This document shows positions 45,101-57,600 of a stretch of 64,000 nucleotides of DNA, in pieces (positions within the stretch are counted from its first letter, which is position 1; each line of letters opens with the position of its first letter). The notes beneath the pieces are model-generated. The model searched no databases and was not told where the DNA came from. It was given only the letters and a program-made list of their open reading frames with translations. The position numbers and the translations under genes were made by a program. This DNA comes from Anthoceros angustus (Eukaryota > Streptophyta > Anthocerotopsida > Anthocerotales > Anthocerotaceae), in NCBI GenBank assembly GCA_010909165.1, contig MU008191.1:1-64000 (forward strand), in the 5' to 3' direction.

Positions 45101-47821
45101 GGCTACAAAATTCTACGTGACACCACATTAACAGATGTGCACAGAACCAAAACCAACATGAAGAACTTACGGTTTAAATCCATTCGTTGGTACCCTGATT
45201 TGGGAGGACAGTCTTTGTGAGATGCCGAAATTTGAGTTATGGCTGCACAGGATACAATAAGAGCAACAGAAAATTTTTGATGATGTTCATCTCCATAGCA
45301 TTGCCAGAAGACAAACCAAGGAGGCATTTAGAGACAACCACATACAATATGATCCATCCTGATTCCGTCTCCAGTAACGGGAAAAAACAAAGTCCCTTTT
45401 CGTTAGCCACCTACATGTTATAGCATGGAAAGTAGTCAGACATCCGATTTATGAACAAGGTCTGGTTTGGTCATGAACCACTATAAGAACTTCTCATCAG
45501 AAGAACAGGTTGGGTTACCCTACTTCTTCACAAACTTAGGATCAAACGTGCCATAAACAATGTCAGCGTGACCATCGATGTACTCCACAAGCTCTAAGTC
45601 AGCCGTCAAAATGTCCCACCTGTAACATAACGGTTCCTTTCAGAACTAGAGTCACCAGTGAAGAAGACCATTGTCCATATGAACTTAACACATTCTAAAA
45701 GCAAGAACGGTCAATACAGTTGGAACAGAGAAGCAATGACTACTGTTCAAGCATCACTACAGAGACGACAGAGAATCAACAGTAATCAACACAGGGATAA
45801 ACGAAAAGAGATTATTACTGTTTTCTCATATTCTGATCACAGCTCATAATCATGTCAAAAAGTGCTTCTGGTGTAGCCTCCACAACACCGACAGACTTCA
45901 TGATCGTACCTTTCTCTTGCTGCACGAGACAATGACATTTGAGTGACAAAGCCACCGATAGACAGGTGTATCTGGACATGATAAGAAGTCGCTAGCAGCT
46001 AAGAGCCTGCCTTGCTTACAGGAACAGCTTGAGAAAGAGAGGAGAATGCTTTCTCCACCACCCGCAACAGAACCTCACACCCAGTGTTGTGATACAAGCA
46101 AGCATAGAGCAGTCACAGTAGAACGTGAAAAGTAAGATGTGGTCACATCTTCTAAACAACTACAGCCTAGAAATTGACCCCTTTCAGTCCAGAAACTCCA
46201 TACCTTTGAGGCTGCAACATCTTCAAAAATACGGAGACCTGAGCAAAACAACAACTCTAGATGGTGAGACAAATCGTTTGCAAGTATGAAGAAGGAAGCA
46301 CAGAACGATCATGGCCACAAGGCAAGGGATTACCGTTCACAGTGACAAAGCACCTCCAATCAGCTTGATCGATGGTATCAGTATCTCTTTCACTAAAATT
46401 AAAGTCATCAGGTTCTGGCTCCTGAGCTACCATGGTTGGGCGCCTGAGCAGGGCTTCCGGACCTGCAATTTCACGCCCGACATTCGACTTGCTAGTATTA
46501 TAGACTGTCTGAAATGACTTCCCACTCTCAATGACCAAGCAGGGCACCGAGTACCAACAACCAATGTGAATCAGAACTACTCAAAATTTTCCTTCCAGAC
46601 TTGAGACAATAGGTTCAACAGGCCCTCGAGACCCTGATGACGAAAGCAAAAAGGAGCAAATCATACCCCTCCCTATCATGATGAACTTAGTTAACCCGGA
46701 GTAGGACCGAGAGTGAGAACGGGGACCGCTAGGCTGAAACCTGCGCCACAGAGCAGATGCTGGTCAAAACTGCTATAGAGATGCAACAGACTAGAAACAA
46801 TCTACAGTTCTTTTAGTCCAGAACTCATACTCATCATCACTGGCTAATATCCGATGACTGCTTGATCTTTCATCTTCAGCTTCTGCCTGCCAACAAACGA
46901 GAAGACAAGGGAATGAAGGAGAAGACCCCAGTGGAAACATTCAAGACAGGTCACAACAGAATGAATCATCAGCAAACCATAGATGTGGTCAATTCAACCG
47001 TGAAGGAAAGTCAGGATTCCATACCTCATCCTTGGCATGCTGGAAAGCAGCAATCCACTTCACTACCTCTTCTGCGTTAACACATCCAAACTGCCAGAAA
47101 ACCAATGCGCATAATCAGAGGAACAAGCAACCAACCGACATCGATAGGCCTTTGAGCCAATGGTTAAAAGTGACAATAGGGAGAATCGATTAACGGAACG
47201 GATGATGATGTTTGAACACCAAAAGGAAACCACAGTGCAGCGACCGATTTCCATTTCCACAAAGACACACGTACTGCACCAATCAATTGTGCTCCTTACC
47301 TTTCCCTCCTTGGTATGATCTATCCGACTGAAGATCCTCAAGCAATAGAGTATCTGGAAATTGCATGCCAGCGGCAAACACTTAGAAATGTGAAATCTGG
47401 TTGCATGTTTCTCGCAATCCTGCTTTCCTCAGTTTCAGCTACATCCCTGAGTGAGATGACCAGCAAAGGTATGGCGATAAACTTTACCCTTTCGTGATAT
47501 ATCTGTCGACCAAGGTCCTCGACCATAAGGTATGGTCCGACTCGACCGCTCCGAATTGGCATCTGTGGGATGGCCGAGAGTCAAATTCCATTCCACCTCA
47601 GAATGTAGGGCTCGAATACTCCACACAGCAAAACAAAGCCCAACAATGAGACTACGCACCGTGTGGGCATGCTCCTGCGGGTCACGCTTGTACACCTTCA
47701 CAAAATTTTTCTCTATTTTGAGAAACCGAGCATGGCAGAAGGGAATGCCCAAAGAATTTGTGCCAAGATGAAAAATCCAACCAGTGTATCCCAATTTAAT
47801 CCCATTGCTGTTGGATCCCAT
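42105..47821 (-). CDS. EDR2-like protein (PH, START and EDR2_C domains), 20 coding exons
   Basis: Lipid-binding membrane-associated protein related to Arabidopsis ENHANCED DISEASE RESISTANCE 2, a negative regulator of defence cell death. Exons (minus): 47821-47660, 47562-47488, 47353-47300, 47090-47025, 46886-46806, 46508-46334, 46238-46204, 45919-45819, 45619-45524, 45410-45346, 45242-45171, 45071-44901, 44798-44587, 43467-43339, 43230-43129, 43045-42998, 42837-42694, 42604-42509, 42388-42287 and 42203-42105; 2085 nt, 694 aa, phases consistent. PH domain ~10-120 (GYTGWIFHLG, LYCLRIFSR). START ~200-400 (GLRIFEDV, VGVVEATPEALFDM, WDILTADLELVEYIDGH, HKDCPPKSGY). An acidic linker (EPVEEFFDALMADEPPDEED) leads to EDR2_C (DUF1336) ~456-690, with DCWFEPSGKGFMIRG, YWVVKRAVGTKACLLG, DVDIGSSSVARSVIGLVLGY and LPEYILGLTRMSRI. 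Exon 5's donor is the least certain. No transmembrane segment or signal peptide seen. Confidence 0.93.
44212..44476 (+). repeat. 88-bp tandem repeat inside EDR2-like intron 13
   Basis: Three copies start at about 44212, 44300 and 44389. Each contains CATTGGTTCAAA, CAGTTGAAACGGCC and GGTTGGTCACTTACTATCCA, then a (CA)n run. They lie in the largest intron of the gene (44586-43468, ~1.1 kb). Confidence 0.93.
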
Positions 47822-49036
47822 GCTACTGATCTTCGACAAACTGACTCTGCACCGTGTGCTCCTCACAGCAAACTTCTCGAAGACCTTCTACACCTTCCCT
47901 GCAATCCTGTATCTGGGTCAGAACATGTATGCGACCACTCAACCGTGCAGGATCACGTCTTCTGAAGACATCGACATCCCTCCATTGAGCCGGCGTCCCT
48001 GCTTTCCGAAATGCTTCTGGTTCCTCGGTCATGTGATCCCCTTGCAGTTTCTTCGAGACAACGTCACGGCCAAAGACACCGGGAATTTGCAACGCTCAGA
48101 ATGCAGACCCGGTACACTCCAACAATTCCTTGCCCAGATTCACGAAGTTAGTGCTCTGCCCGTCCACTTCCCGACACAACCATGGTACTAAGGTTGCTGC
48201 CACTGAACAAACTCAATCAGCTCACACGCAGGCCCCAGAATCCAAGCTGAATCCGCAATCCAAGCCCACCACCCGCAGCTCACACTCCGCAGTAACGGGC
48301 GTCAGCACCTCAAAGACAGGAGACTAAAATGCTGCTAGAAAGTTCCCCGATCTACAAACTCCAGCTTCCTTCCTGGGCCAGCACCGGGCTGTGGAGAATC
48401 CGAACCACTGAAGTTGGACAGTTGGGGCCTCTGCAACAGGAAACTGAGCAGCTGCAACAAGGGCAGCGAAGGCGTAGCGTCTCGGGTCCTGTTTCCTCCA
48501 GTCGCGCCCTGGAGCCCGTCCCTTGGGAACGAAAGATGAGGCAGAGGGAAGTTGAAGGGGGCGTGGGAATGGACTTCTTGAAGGAGCAGCATGTTCATAC
48601 TTTGGTTGCCAGGCTGCAGCTGAACGCAGCCCCTCGCAAATAGAAACCAGAGGAGGGAAGATCTGCTTTCCGCGTGGGCCCTGCCTGCAACGGGAAACCT
48701 GAGACGCGATTTGAACTCGTCATTGGCGCTAACAAAAGCGGATTCAACGATTCAACCGGCCGTGCAGGCTGCGGTGCAGGAATGTAGTCTACACACTTTG
48801 TCGGAGGAAATGAAGCAAAGATGAACTCTGGCTGCCGAACTCGGGCCCAACTATGTAGGCACGGTCGTGGGAACTTCCGAAAAAGAAGTCGGACCTTGCG
48901 GAAACAACTAGTCGACATCCAGTTATCTCAACAAGCTAGATATGCGCATTGTTGAGCAGGAACTGACAGCAGGTAGAGTAGAACTGACTCTAGGTGACCG
49001 GTCTGTCTTGGGATAGGATTTCTGTCATTCTGGCGG
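47822..49036. other. Upstream region of the EDR2-like gene
   Basis: Expected to hold its 5' UTR and promoter on the minus strand. Several ORFs of ~100 codons occur (48329-48643 +, 48335-48598 -, 48595-48918 -), but they overlap one another and show no domain. I treat them as chance. Confidence 0.45.
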
Positions 49037-49270
49037 ATGTCAAGCATACCATCCGGACTACAAAGTCCCTCGGTGGGCGTCAATCCAAAGTCGATGTTCC
49101 GCAACATCCTCGCTGCCACACTAGGTACTGGAGCCCTGGCACTCGGATACATAATTTTATTGCAGGGCATAACCCTTGAATCGCTACCAACTTTGGGAGC
49201 CACTTTTGGCTCTTGTGTGGTGATGTGTAGTTCCTTCATCGGTGAATTCTTAGGAGATAACAAAATTTGA
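49037..49270 (+). CDS. Small hydrophobic ORF, 77 aa, doubtful
   Basis: ATG at 49037, stop at 49268-49270. From residue 20 it reads MFRNILAATLGTGALALGYI and then a second hydrophobic stretch (FGSCVVMCSSFIGEFL), which could be two membrane helices. I recognise no family and there is no promoter evidence. Minus-strand ORFs overlap it. It may be chance or a transposon fragment. Confidence 0.2.
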   Translation: MSSIPSGLQSPSVGVNPKSMFRNILAATLGTGALALGYIILLQGITLESLPTLGATFGSCVVMCSSFIGEFLGDNKI

Positions 49271-49350
49271 TTCCCAATATAGTAGTCGAGAGGTAGTCCG
49301 TGTTTTAAGCGATAATTGTATGTTTAGAGTAGTGGATTGTGACTTTGAAG

Positions 49351-49425
49351 GAACTACTGGACTCCTTGGTGAACCACTGGACTCCCTCGGTGAGCTATTG
49401 GACTCCCTCGGTGAACCATTGATAG
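49351..49425 (+). repeat. 21-bp tandem repeat
   Basis: Three and a half copies of a unit with the consensus GAACYAYTGGACTCCCTCGG. Confidence 0.9.
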
Positions 49426-50227
49426 CTTTGCCAGTCTTCAAGACGTTGCAATAAGCAAAGCCTACAGCATTGCAATATAAGAAAAGCCAACTAGTTTGCC
49501 GAGGATACCTCACGACTTCAAGGCGTTATACACAAGCCTGAAGAAACTATTAGTCAAGCTGATGTCTTCAAGGCTTAGTACGGGAGCCTAAAGCGGCCAC
49601 CAGTCAAGCCGACGTCTTCAAGCCATTACATGGAGCTCTAATCCGAGTCGCTCGTCCTCCTCTCCTTTAATGCTGAATAATGCGTGAATACTTAGATGGC
49701 TACTGTTTTCGCCACACAAAACATCTTCCAGCACATAATAAGTGTTTTGCAGGCCACACAACTAGATATATGCACTCACATTGCAGAGGTGTGCATGTTC
49801 TAAAAAACGTAGTTTAAGGGAATGGGCTCGAGGAGCGGGAGGCATGGGCAAACGACGGCAACGATGATAGGTGGGATGGAGAAGAGGCAGCAGGAGACAG
49901 AGATGACAACGATGGGAAAGTACTATAGGCTGCAAGAGGTGACGACTAGTGGGATGGCGAAGAGTAATAGAACTTTGGAGTAGAACACTGTTGGAAAGAA
50001 TGGTGTGGTATGAAGAACACTAATGGAAAGGGTGGTGTGGTTGTTCAACTGGAGTGGGATGGAGAACACTCAGGGTGACATGCATTGGCTGTTGAACTAT
50101 GAACAACATGTTATGCGTTTGTGTTTACTAAGATGCTCAATTTTTAATCCGATGCTTATCACATTGCCTATTTTGCCGGAGATGACGTCGGTGTCCCATG
50201 CCAACTACGGGCACAGTGGCCATCGTT
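49426..50227. other. No gene seen
   Basis: It includes a loose repeat of AAG(C/G)CGAC or AAGCTGATGTCTTCAAG-type text at 49535-49625 and G-rich sequence at 49800-50060. No coding signal. Confidence 0.4.
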
Positions 50228-50403
50228 GGTGGCATGGTGACACGGTGGCACGATGACATGGTGGCACGGTGGCACGGTGACACGGTGACACGGTGGCACG
50301 GTGGCACGCGGTGGCACGGTGGCACGGTGGCACGGTGGCACGGTGGCATGGTGGCACGGTGGCATGGTGGCACGGCGACATGGTGGCATGGTGGCACGGT
50401 GGC
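50228..50403 (+). repeat. 8-bp minisatellite (GGTGGCAC)n
   Basis: About 22 units of GGTGGCAC with transitions (GGTGGCAT, GGTGACAC, GATGACAT) and one 2-base insertion near 50308. Because the period is 8, every frame on either strand encodes an 8-residue repeat (for example ARWHGGTV on +, HHATVPPC on -). Apparent ORFs here are by-products. Confidence 0.95.
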
Positions 50404-50859
50404 CAACAATAGCACAGAGGTCAACGATTGTCATCGGGAAGCTTGTCGCAGCCCACTTCTTTTTGTGCATCTCGCGGTTGTTAATATATTGGTTTCCATC
50501 CATATTGGATTTGGGGTGCCATCGCTATGACAACAGCGCCATCTTGAATGCTATCGGCATGACAACAGTGTCGTGCCACCATCGTCGTCACAACCATTTA
50601 GACAACCACATCAGGCTCTTCTATTAGACTAGAACGCTCGCAGCCTTGGGCTCTTGCGCTGTTAGGTTCTCCATCGGATTGTGGCCATCGCGGCCATTGC
50701 GGTCAACTGTAAAATCTAAACTACCCCTAAACTAGGTACTGTATTGTACTGGAAGAAAAAAAGAACCAAGGGACAACGAAGGTGGACCCCAGGGGTCAAG
50801 GTAAAAAGGAGCGACTAAGTTCCTTACCTAAAGTTACCTACTGCTCCTAGAACATTTGA
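50404..50859. other. No gene seen
   Basis: Only frame run-out from the minisatellite and unremarkable sequence. Confidence 0.4.
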
Positions 50860-51200
50860 TTATGCAAGAAGAACAAATGGCCTATAAACTACGAGGGAAC
50901 AGGAAGAAGCGTCACCTTCCGTCGCTGCCTTGTGAAGGATTGCCATCGAGAGGGCCCTTTGAAGGGCAATGGAGACTCGCTGTCTGAAGTAAACTATGAA
51001 ATAAGAAATAGACAACCCCGCGCCGTGCCTGCGGGCGTGGTCGGATTTGGCACAGGCGAAAAGAAATTTATTTAAGTCCACAGCCATTGCCCCATACGTT
51101 TCGAGTGCGAGCGAAATAAAGAAGTGGCGCGCTTGCATCCCGCTATACTTGATGACCTTGAAAAGCCCCGGCGGCAACCCAACCAGAACAGTTAGTGATA
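50860..51200 (-). mobile_element. LINE C-terminal fragment (LINE B, 3' part)
   Basis: The minus frame has HFFISLALETYGAMAVDLNK, FACAKSDHARR and YFRQRVSIALQRALSMAIL, the same C-terminal segment as the + strand LINE at 63600-63850. It is most likely the continuation of the LINE piece at 53200-54050. Confidence 0.8.
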
Positions 51201-53199
51201 ACCTGAGCGGAGATGGTGTCACGTCTTGACGCCTAAAAATGGTGGGCAGTAACAGGCGATCGGGAGAAGAAGGAGACGTAACTTGAGCAAGAGACTTCGC
51301 GAGGCACGAAGACACTGGTTCAAGTAAGAGAGGCCATAGGTTTCTAGGAGCTTCCAACTAGCTTTCTGCGTGCCAAGCTCTGATTCGTTGTCAGCTTCGG
51401 CTTGCGATCTGCCCATTCCTGGGTTCGGAGTTTAGGTTTGGAGTTTTCAAATTAGGCTTGGAGGAGTAGGGCGGTGGCGACTTCTGGTCTTAACGAATCG
51501 CGTTCCTAGGTAGGTTCGGAAACCATCTTCGATTTGTAGATTTGGGAATTTCAAACTAGGTTTGGTAGAGAGAGGTTATCGGTGCCGACAGAGGGAGAAG
51601 TTAGGGTTTGGCAGTCTATAAAAGCCTCCTCTTCTGGAGACAACGTCTTTTGCTTGCAATTGTTTCTCCGGCTTCTATTTGTCGGTACGTTCTTTAGTGT
51701 CTGTCCCGCTTTGCATCTTTATGTGCCTTTGCGTCAATGCGGCTTTATGTTTGTGTATTTCCTTTGAGTGCCTCTATGTGCGAGTCTCTTGTCATTTGTG
51801 CCTCTGTGTTTCGCTTTCGCTAATGTGTGTTTCTGTTTTGCGTGTGCTCTTTTGTGTTCACCGTTTTGTGAGCCTTTGTGCGTTCTTTGCATCTCATTTT
51901 CCCGTGTCTTTGTCTTTCCTTATATCTTTTACTCCCATGGCCAAGCGTTTGTCTAGTCTGGTTCTGTCTTTTTATTCTGTCACTTGTGTCTGTGCAAACA
52001 AAGTCTTTTGTCCTTTGCGGCCTACATTTGTTTTTTCGTGTACACCTTCAAACGTTAAGGTTTACCTTTGCTGTGACGGCTGTCGTGCTCTTCTTCTTTA
52101 GATTTTGCTATTACATTTCAAGAGCTGTTTTAAAGAGCGTTGAAGGTTAGTCTCCAGATTGTTTTTAAGTTAGTGCGTTTGCGATCTGAAGGACTCTCTC
52201 TTACCACTGCTAAATTTGATGTCATTTTTGATGTTTCGCAGGTACTTAAGACACCTGGATAATTATTAGTATTCTTTATGTCATTATTGTGTTTTACCTC
52301 CTCCACCTGTCCTATGGTGTCAAATGCAAGTATTATGCTTTCTGAGTTGCTGATAATTGTAGTCCTTTAGTGCTAATTCTGTTATGTTCAAATATATTTT
52401 TGGCTACAGGACGCACCCTCATTGAGTTACTAATATTGTTCTTTAATGTTTGCAGGTTATAAGTCGCTATTGGAGTTCTAAAACAACCAATACTACAAAT
52501 TTAGTACACAAGAGACAACATTATTATGTGAAACAACACAACTAACAGAGAATAACATCTACACAAGAAGACTTAAATCACACATGACTAAACAAGGAAA
52601 GACGCCATTTGCAAATATTACCACAAGAACGTGGGGAGGCCAACCCTGTGGATCGTTGCATCTCCAAAAACCTACACACAATAGTAGATTATGAGAAACA
52701 TGAAAAATAGGAACTTAAGAGAAACAAGAAACATCACATATTAACAACTAGGCATCTCAAAATTACAAGAGCAAAAGTAGGCTACTTGTTATTAGACAGA
52801 GAGATGCGGCATTGTGTATCAGTTACAAGTAATGAAATAAAACAACAATCAACATCTACGTATGAAAGCAAAGCTAACCAGAGAGGCTGCAACACCTTCC
52901 GAGGCTGGGAGCTAATAACGTTCTTTAATTTTCTATTGTGTTTTGTTTTATATGGTGCTAGCATTCCACGGTCATGCTTTTGTTGAACAGAGGGTGATCA
53001 ACTTGTTTTTTAATTTAATCTATGGTTTATGTTTAGACATATATTGTTGGAGTTGTCTCTGTGTTTCCTATTAAACAGATTGCAGGGGGAATGAAAACCA
53101 TAACAATGTATAGTTCTAAGTGGCATTCACGAGCAGGATCAGTAGCACCACGTCCGCCACTGAAACCTAGTCACCGCGGACAAAGTACAAATCAGCCCT
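51201..53199. other. ~2 kb sequence interrupting LINE B
   Basis: It lies between two parts of the same minus-strand LINE. It contains a telobox and TATA promoter-like site (51604-51624), a C/T-rich stretch downstream (51650-52100) with no credible ORF, and an AT-rich tail (52150-53150). I found no terminal repeats or coding domain, so its nature is open. Alternatively it is LINE sequence too decayed to read. Confidence 0.4.
51601..51624 (+). promoter_or_regulatory. Telobox and TATA box
   Basis: TTAGGGTTTGG (telobox AAACCCTAA type, about 51600-51610) is followed closely by TCTATAAAAGCC (TATA box, about 51613-51624). In plants this pairing is common in ribosomal protein, translation and snoRNA gene promoters. 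The sequence downstream (CCTCCTCTTCTGG onward) is pyrimidine-rich like a 5' leader, but I see no gene there. Confidence 0.5.
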
Positions 53200-54050
53200 G
53201 ATTGAGCGACTTGTTTGAAGGATGTACCCTCTCTCCCTCCAGGCCATGTAGCCGCTTTCGCTACCCTAGAGTCATCAAGGGCAGAGCCGTACTTGCAGGT
53301 AAGAAGGGAAGACGCCTCGGGCTAAAGCAAGCCAAGACGGAATCGGATCGCAGTGGTGAAGGTGGTTGGTGCGATGACAAAACCCCGCATACATGGACGA
53401 GCCAGAAGGCAAGCGCTTGCGCCCTTACCAGAACAAGAGCGAAGCCGAGCCCTTGTGGACTTGGGGATGGAGGGGTCCAAGAGGATGGACTGGGAAGCTA
53501 GGCCAAGTTGCTTCTCAAGCAACAACGCCTGCATCCCCTGAAACCATCGGAGATGAACGTCGAGAAAGGAGGAAAATCCCACTGAGCATCCGCAGAAAAT
53601 ATTTTCCGGGCCTGCCTCAAGGAAATTTGGAGAGGGAAGGTTTCCTCCTCTATACTAGACATAAGATCCTGTCGTGGAGGGCCTGTCCTGGAAGATGAAG
53701 TGAGGCGAGAGCAGGAACTGATAGAGTCCAGTTGGCTAAAAAAGGCACCGGAGAAGAAACCTCTAGTGAGAGTAGGCCGACGCCCCCCAAACTACATTAG
53801 CATGGACGCTTGCCAGCTGGCCAAATCCCCTGCAGGGCACCCAAAAACCCCTGAGCCCATGATGTCCCCAAGGGTATCCATTATCTTCCTGTCAAACCCC
53901 TGAAGTAGAGACATAAGAACCAGAGACAGGGGGAGCGTGCGGATGAGGTAACTAGGGCGCCTAGCGAAGCAGGAGGAAAGAATTCTAAAGGCCACCGATG
54001 CATCCCCCGACAGGGGGAGGTCCTTGACATGGGACAGGTCCTCCGCGAAA
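53200..54050 (-). mobile_element. LINE pol fragment (LINE B, 5' part)
   Basis: The minus frame 53995-53792 has LLQGFDRKIMDTLGDIMGSG, parallel to RHFDRQVMQALGDIIGPD of the + strand LINE at about 62720-62780. Frames 53582-53322 give WFQGMQALLLEKQLGLASQS, parallel to the segment near 63100-63150. Several frameshifts. Compared with the + strand copy, the Cys-His region that should follow is missing. Confidence 0.75.
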
Positions 54051-54601
54051 AACGGTTATCATGTATGAAATATTTCATACGTTTTGTATGAAACGGACCC
54101 TTTCATGTATAGGATTAAATGAATGACATGTGGTAGCCACATGCCAAACTCTGACTGGTTGATAAGGATTGTGAAATATTTCGTGTGGCGTCTAGTGCAT
54201 TGTACGACTTTGTGGGACACTTTTCTTGTGAAAGGGTGTCTGCAGAGTCCCAATCAACCCCATTGTTCCAAATAGTTGATAAGAGGCCTTGGATCGCAAC
54301 ATTCACAAACAAGACAAACAACATTTAGAATAGCCATGTGGTGCATAAATGAGGATGAGAAACCATAAATTATAGAGAAGTTATCACGAACATAATAAAA
54401 ATTAGAGCGTTTTTTCGAGGAACGGATGTGCGCCGGACTTTTCAACTGAGCTCGTTGTGGTTTGCGTGTGAAAGGCCCTTGGGATGAACCCTGTCCTATG
54501 CATTGTGAAAAGTCTTTTCTTTTTTTTCCCCGTCCATGCTGCTTCGTTACGGATGATGACGTGGCCGTCCTTCCTGCACGAGCCAACAGGTATATGCATT
54601 A
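54051..54601. other. Upstream of PPR gene, no gene seen
   Basis: AT-rich. ATGAAATATTTCAT at about 54065-54078 is a palindrome, and short inverted copies of TATGAAA lie around it. The PPR promoter should be here. Confidence 0.4.
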
Positions 54602-57600
54602 ATGGCCAACGGGTATCAATGTGCAAGTCTTGTTTGTATTCAATTCCTCCTGGTCCAGGCCAGCCCGTATGCTGTGGTCATACCCAGTTCGTACCTGGGC
54701 ATCCTGCCTTGCGCTGATGCTATCGACTCATCTTCCAACAGCGCTTCTTGGACGATGGCCGCAGTATGGCAGCCGGACCCGTTGTGGACCCAACAAATTG
54801 GTGTGTGTACAGGGATTCTACCAGGAGCTCCTGCTCAGCTTGTCTTCGGGAGTGAATCCCTGGCAAACAAAGCCTCCGGGTGCAGCAGTGTAACGAGCCC
54901 AGCGATTCCACTTCCGAGAAAATGTGGGGGTGGGGACGGATTTTCCAGCGATGGTCGTTGCCAGGAGCAGGAGCACTTGTGGCAACAATTTTTTCTGGAT
55001 CCTACCATGTGGTGGGACAACAGACGAGATAAGAAGAGCTCCCGTTCGCCTGACTTCCGGCGTAAGGGGTCCGGTGAGGTCCTGTGGTTAAACAGCATGT
55101 ATAAGCCAGCTTGGGTTGATGAGCAGCTCGTTTCCTTAGATATACAGACGGCTCATAGTGCCTCGCCTTCCGATTTTAGCTCTCCGGATAACTCTGAGCC
55201 TGGCAGGCGTGCAGGATTGGAAATGGGAGTCGTTACGGCTGTAACCGTGAGTACGTTATGTCAGCAGGGGAAGCTTTGTGAGGCCGTTAGAGCCCTAGAG
55301 TTTATAGCGCAGACAGACTCTCTCATTTCTCAGTCTCTGTTTTGCACTGTGCTGAAACTGTGTACAGATAAGAAGGATTTGGTTGTGGGGAGACGAGTTC
55401 ATGATCTCACTGTCAATCTTGGGTATGATTTGAATGCCTACTTGGGGAACCATATCTTGCGCATGTATGCATGTGGAGGTAGGCTGGAGGAGGCCATGGA
55501 TGTATTCACCAGGGTGGGCAAACCGGATGCCTTCATGTGGTCTTCCATAATCTCCGCATACGCTAAGCATGGAAAACCTAATGAGGCGGTACAACTGTAC
55601 CATGAGATGCGCAGGTCAGGAGTGAAGGCGAATGCTCACGTCTTTGTAGCTGCCCTTCAAGCTTGTGCATTAGCCGCCGACTTGGAATCTGGCAGAAAAC
55701 TGCACTGTGATGTGGTGCAGAGTGGGATTACTACTAATTTGTTTGTAGGCAACTGCCTGGTGGACATGTATGCAAAATGTGGCGAACTGAAAGAAGCACG
55801 CCAGGTTTTTGACAGTATGGCCTCAAAGGATGTGGTGACATGGACCGTGCTGATTGCTGGATGTTCCCAGCAAGGGCTCGGACATGAGGCACTTGTTTTG
55901 TATGGACAAATGGAGCAGGAGGGGCTGATTTTGGCTAACCATGTTACTTTTGCTTGCCTTCTGAAGGTGTGTGGAAGCACTGGTGCCTTACAGAAGGGCA
56001 GGCAGCTGCACTCACAGATTGTTGAAAGAGGACTGCTGGATAACGTAGTGGTGGGCAACTGCCTGGTGGACATGTATGCAAAATGTGGTGAACTGGAAGC
56101 TGCACGCCAGGTTTTTGACAGTATGAGCACAAAGGATGTGGTGACATGGACGCGCTGATAGCTGGTTATGCTGAACAAGCGCTCAGCCAAGAGGTGCTGT
56201 TGTGTACGAACAAATGGAGCAGGAGGGCCTGATTTTGGCCAACCATTTTACTTTTGCTTGCCTGCTGAAGGCCTGTGCAAGCGCTGGTGCCTTACATAAG
56301 GGCAGGCAGCTGCATTCACAGATTGTCAAAAGAGGACTGCTGGATAACATAGTGTTGGGCACCTGCCTGGTGGACATGTATGCAAAATGTGGTGAACTGG
56401 AAGCTGCACGTCAGGTGTTTGACAGCTTGGCCTCAAAGGATGTGGTGACATGGAGTGCCTTGATTGCTGGGTATGCACAGCAAGGACTCAGCCAAGAGGC
56501 GCTTGTTCTGTATGGACAAATGGAGCAGGAGGGCCTGATTTTGGCTGACCATGTTACTTTTGCCTTCTGAAGGCCTGTGGAAGCACTGGTGCCTTACAGA
56601 AGGGCAGGCAGCTGCACTCTCAGATTGTCGAAAGAGGACTGCTGGATAACATTGTGTTGGGCACCTGCCTGGTGGACATGTATGCAAAATGTGGTGAAAT
56701 GGATGATGCATGCCAGGTTTTCGACAGTATGAACAGAAAGGATGTGGTTACATGGACCGCCCTGATATCGGGGTATGGTACTTGTGATGATGGCCACAAG
56801 GCACTAGCTTGTTTTGAGGAAATGTTGGTTGCCGGTATTCAGCCTGACGATGCTACGTTTACTTGCCTTCTGGTAGCATGCAGTCATGAGGGACTGGTCC
56901 ACGAGGGTCGCAAGCACTTTGAGTCCATGGCTGAACAGCATAGCATCGAACCTACTCTTGAGCATTACAATTGCATGATTGATCTTCTTGGGCGTGCAGG
57001 CCATTTAGATGACGCAGAGAAGATGCTATTATCATGTGAGGGCCAAAGTAATGTTGTGGGATTGACGTCGTTGTTGAATGCCTGCAAAAATCACGGGGAT
57101 ATGGAGAGAGCGATGTGGTGTTTTGAAAGCATTGTCCGGCTGGACCCCCAGGAGGCGCCTGCGTATGTGCTCATGGCCAATGCCTATGCAGATGCAGGTA
57201 GGTGGACCGATGTAGACAGGATTGAAACACAGAGGAGGGTAGCAGGAGCTTACAAGAAACCTGCAGTGTCGACCATTGAGGTGAGTAAGCAGGTACATAG
57301 ATTTGTGGTGGGAGATAGGAGAGAGGATATTGCGCTTAAGGTTGACAGCACGAATGCTCGTCTGAAGCAAGAAGGAGGCCACGTACCTCACACAAAGTTG
57401 GTGTTGAAGCCAGTGTGTGAGAAGGAAAAGGAGGATGCGCTTTGTGGACATGCTGAGAAGCTAGCTCTGGCGTTTGGGCTCTTGAACACTCCGAGTGGGA
57501 CACCACTGGTGGTAACGAAGAATCTACGCATGTGCAGTGACTGCCACAGTTCCACGGAAATCATGTCAAGGCTTGAGCAGAGAGACATTGTTGTAAGGGA

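Noticed and set aside
48335-48918. Two ~100-codon ORFs upstream of the EDR2-like gene
   Set aside because: They overlap + strand ORFs, lack motifs, and lie where a 5' UTR or promoter is expected.
50168-50503. ORFs full of HHATVPPC or ARWHGGTV repeats
   Set aside because: Pure by-product of the 8-bp minisatellite, present in several frames on both strands.
51679-52101. Cys/Leu/Phe-rich ORF after the telobox-TATA site
   Set aside because: Composition follows the T-rich strand. Overlapping frames look equally plausible and none has a domain, so I kept only the promoter-like site.
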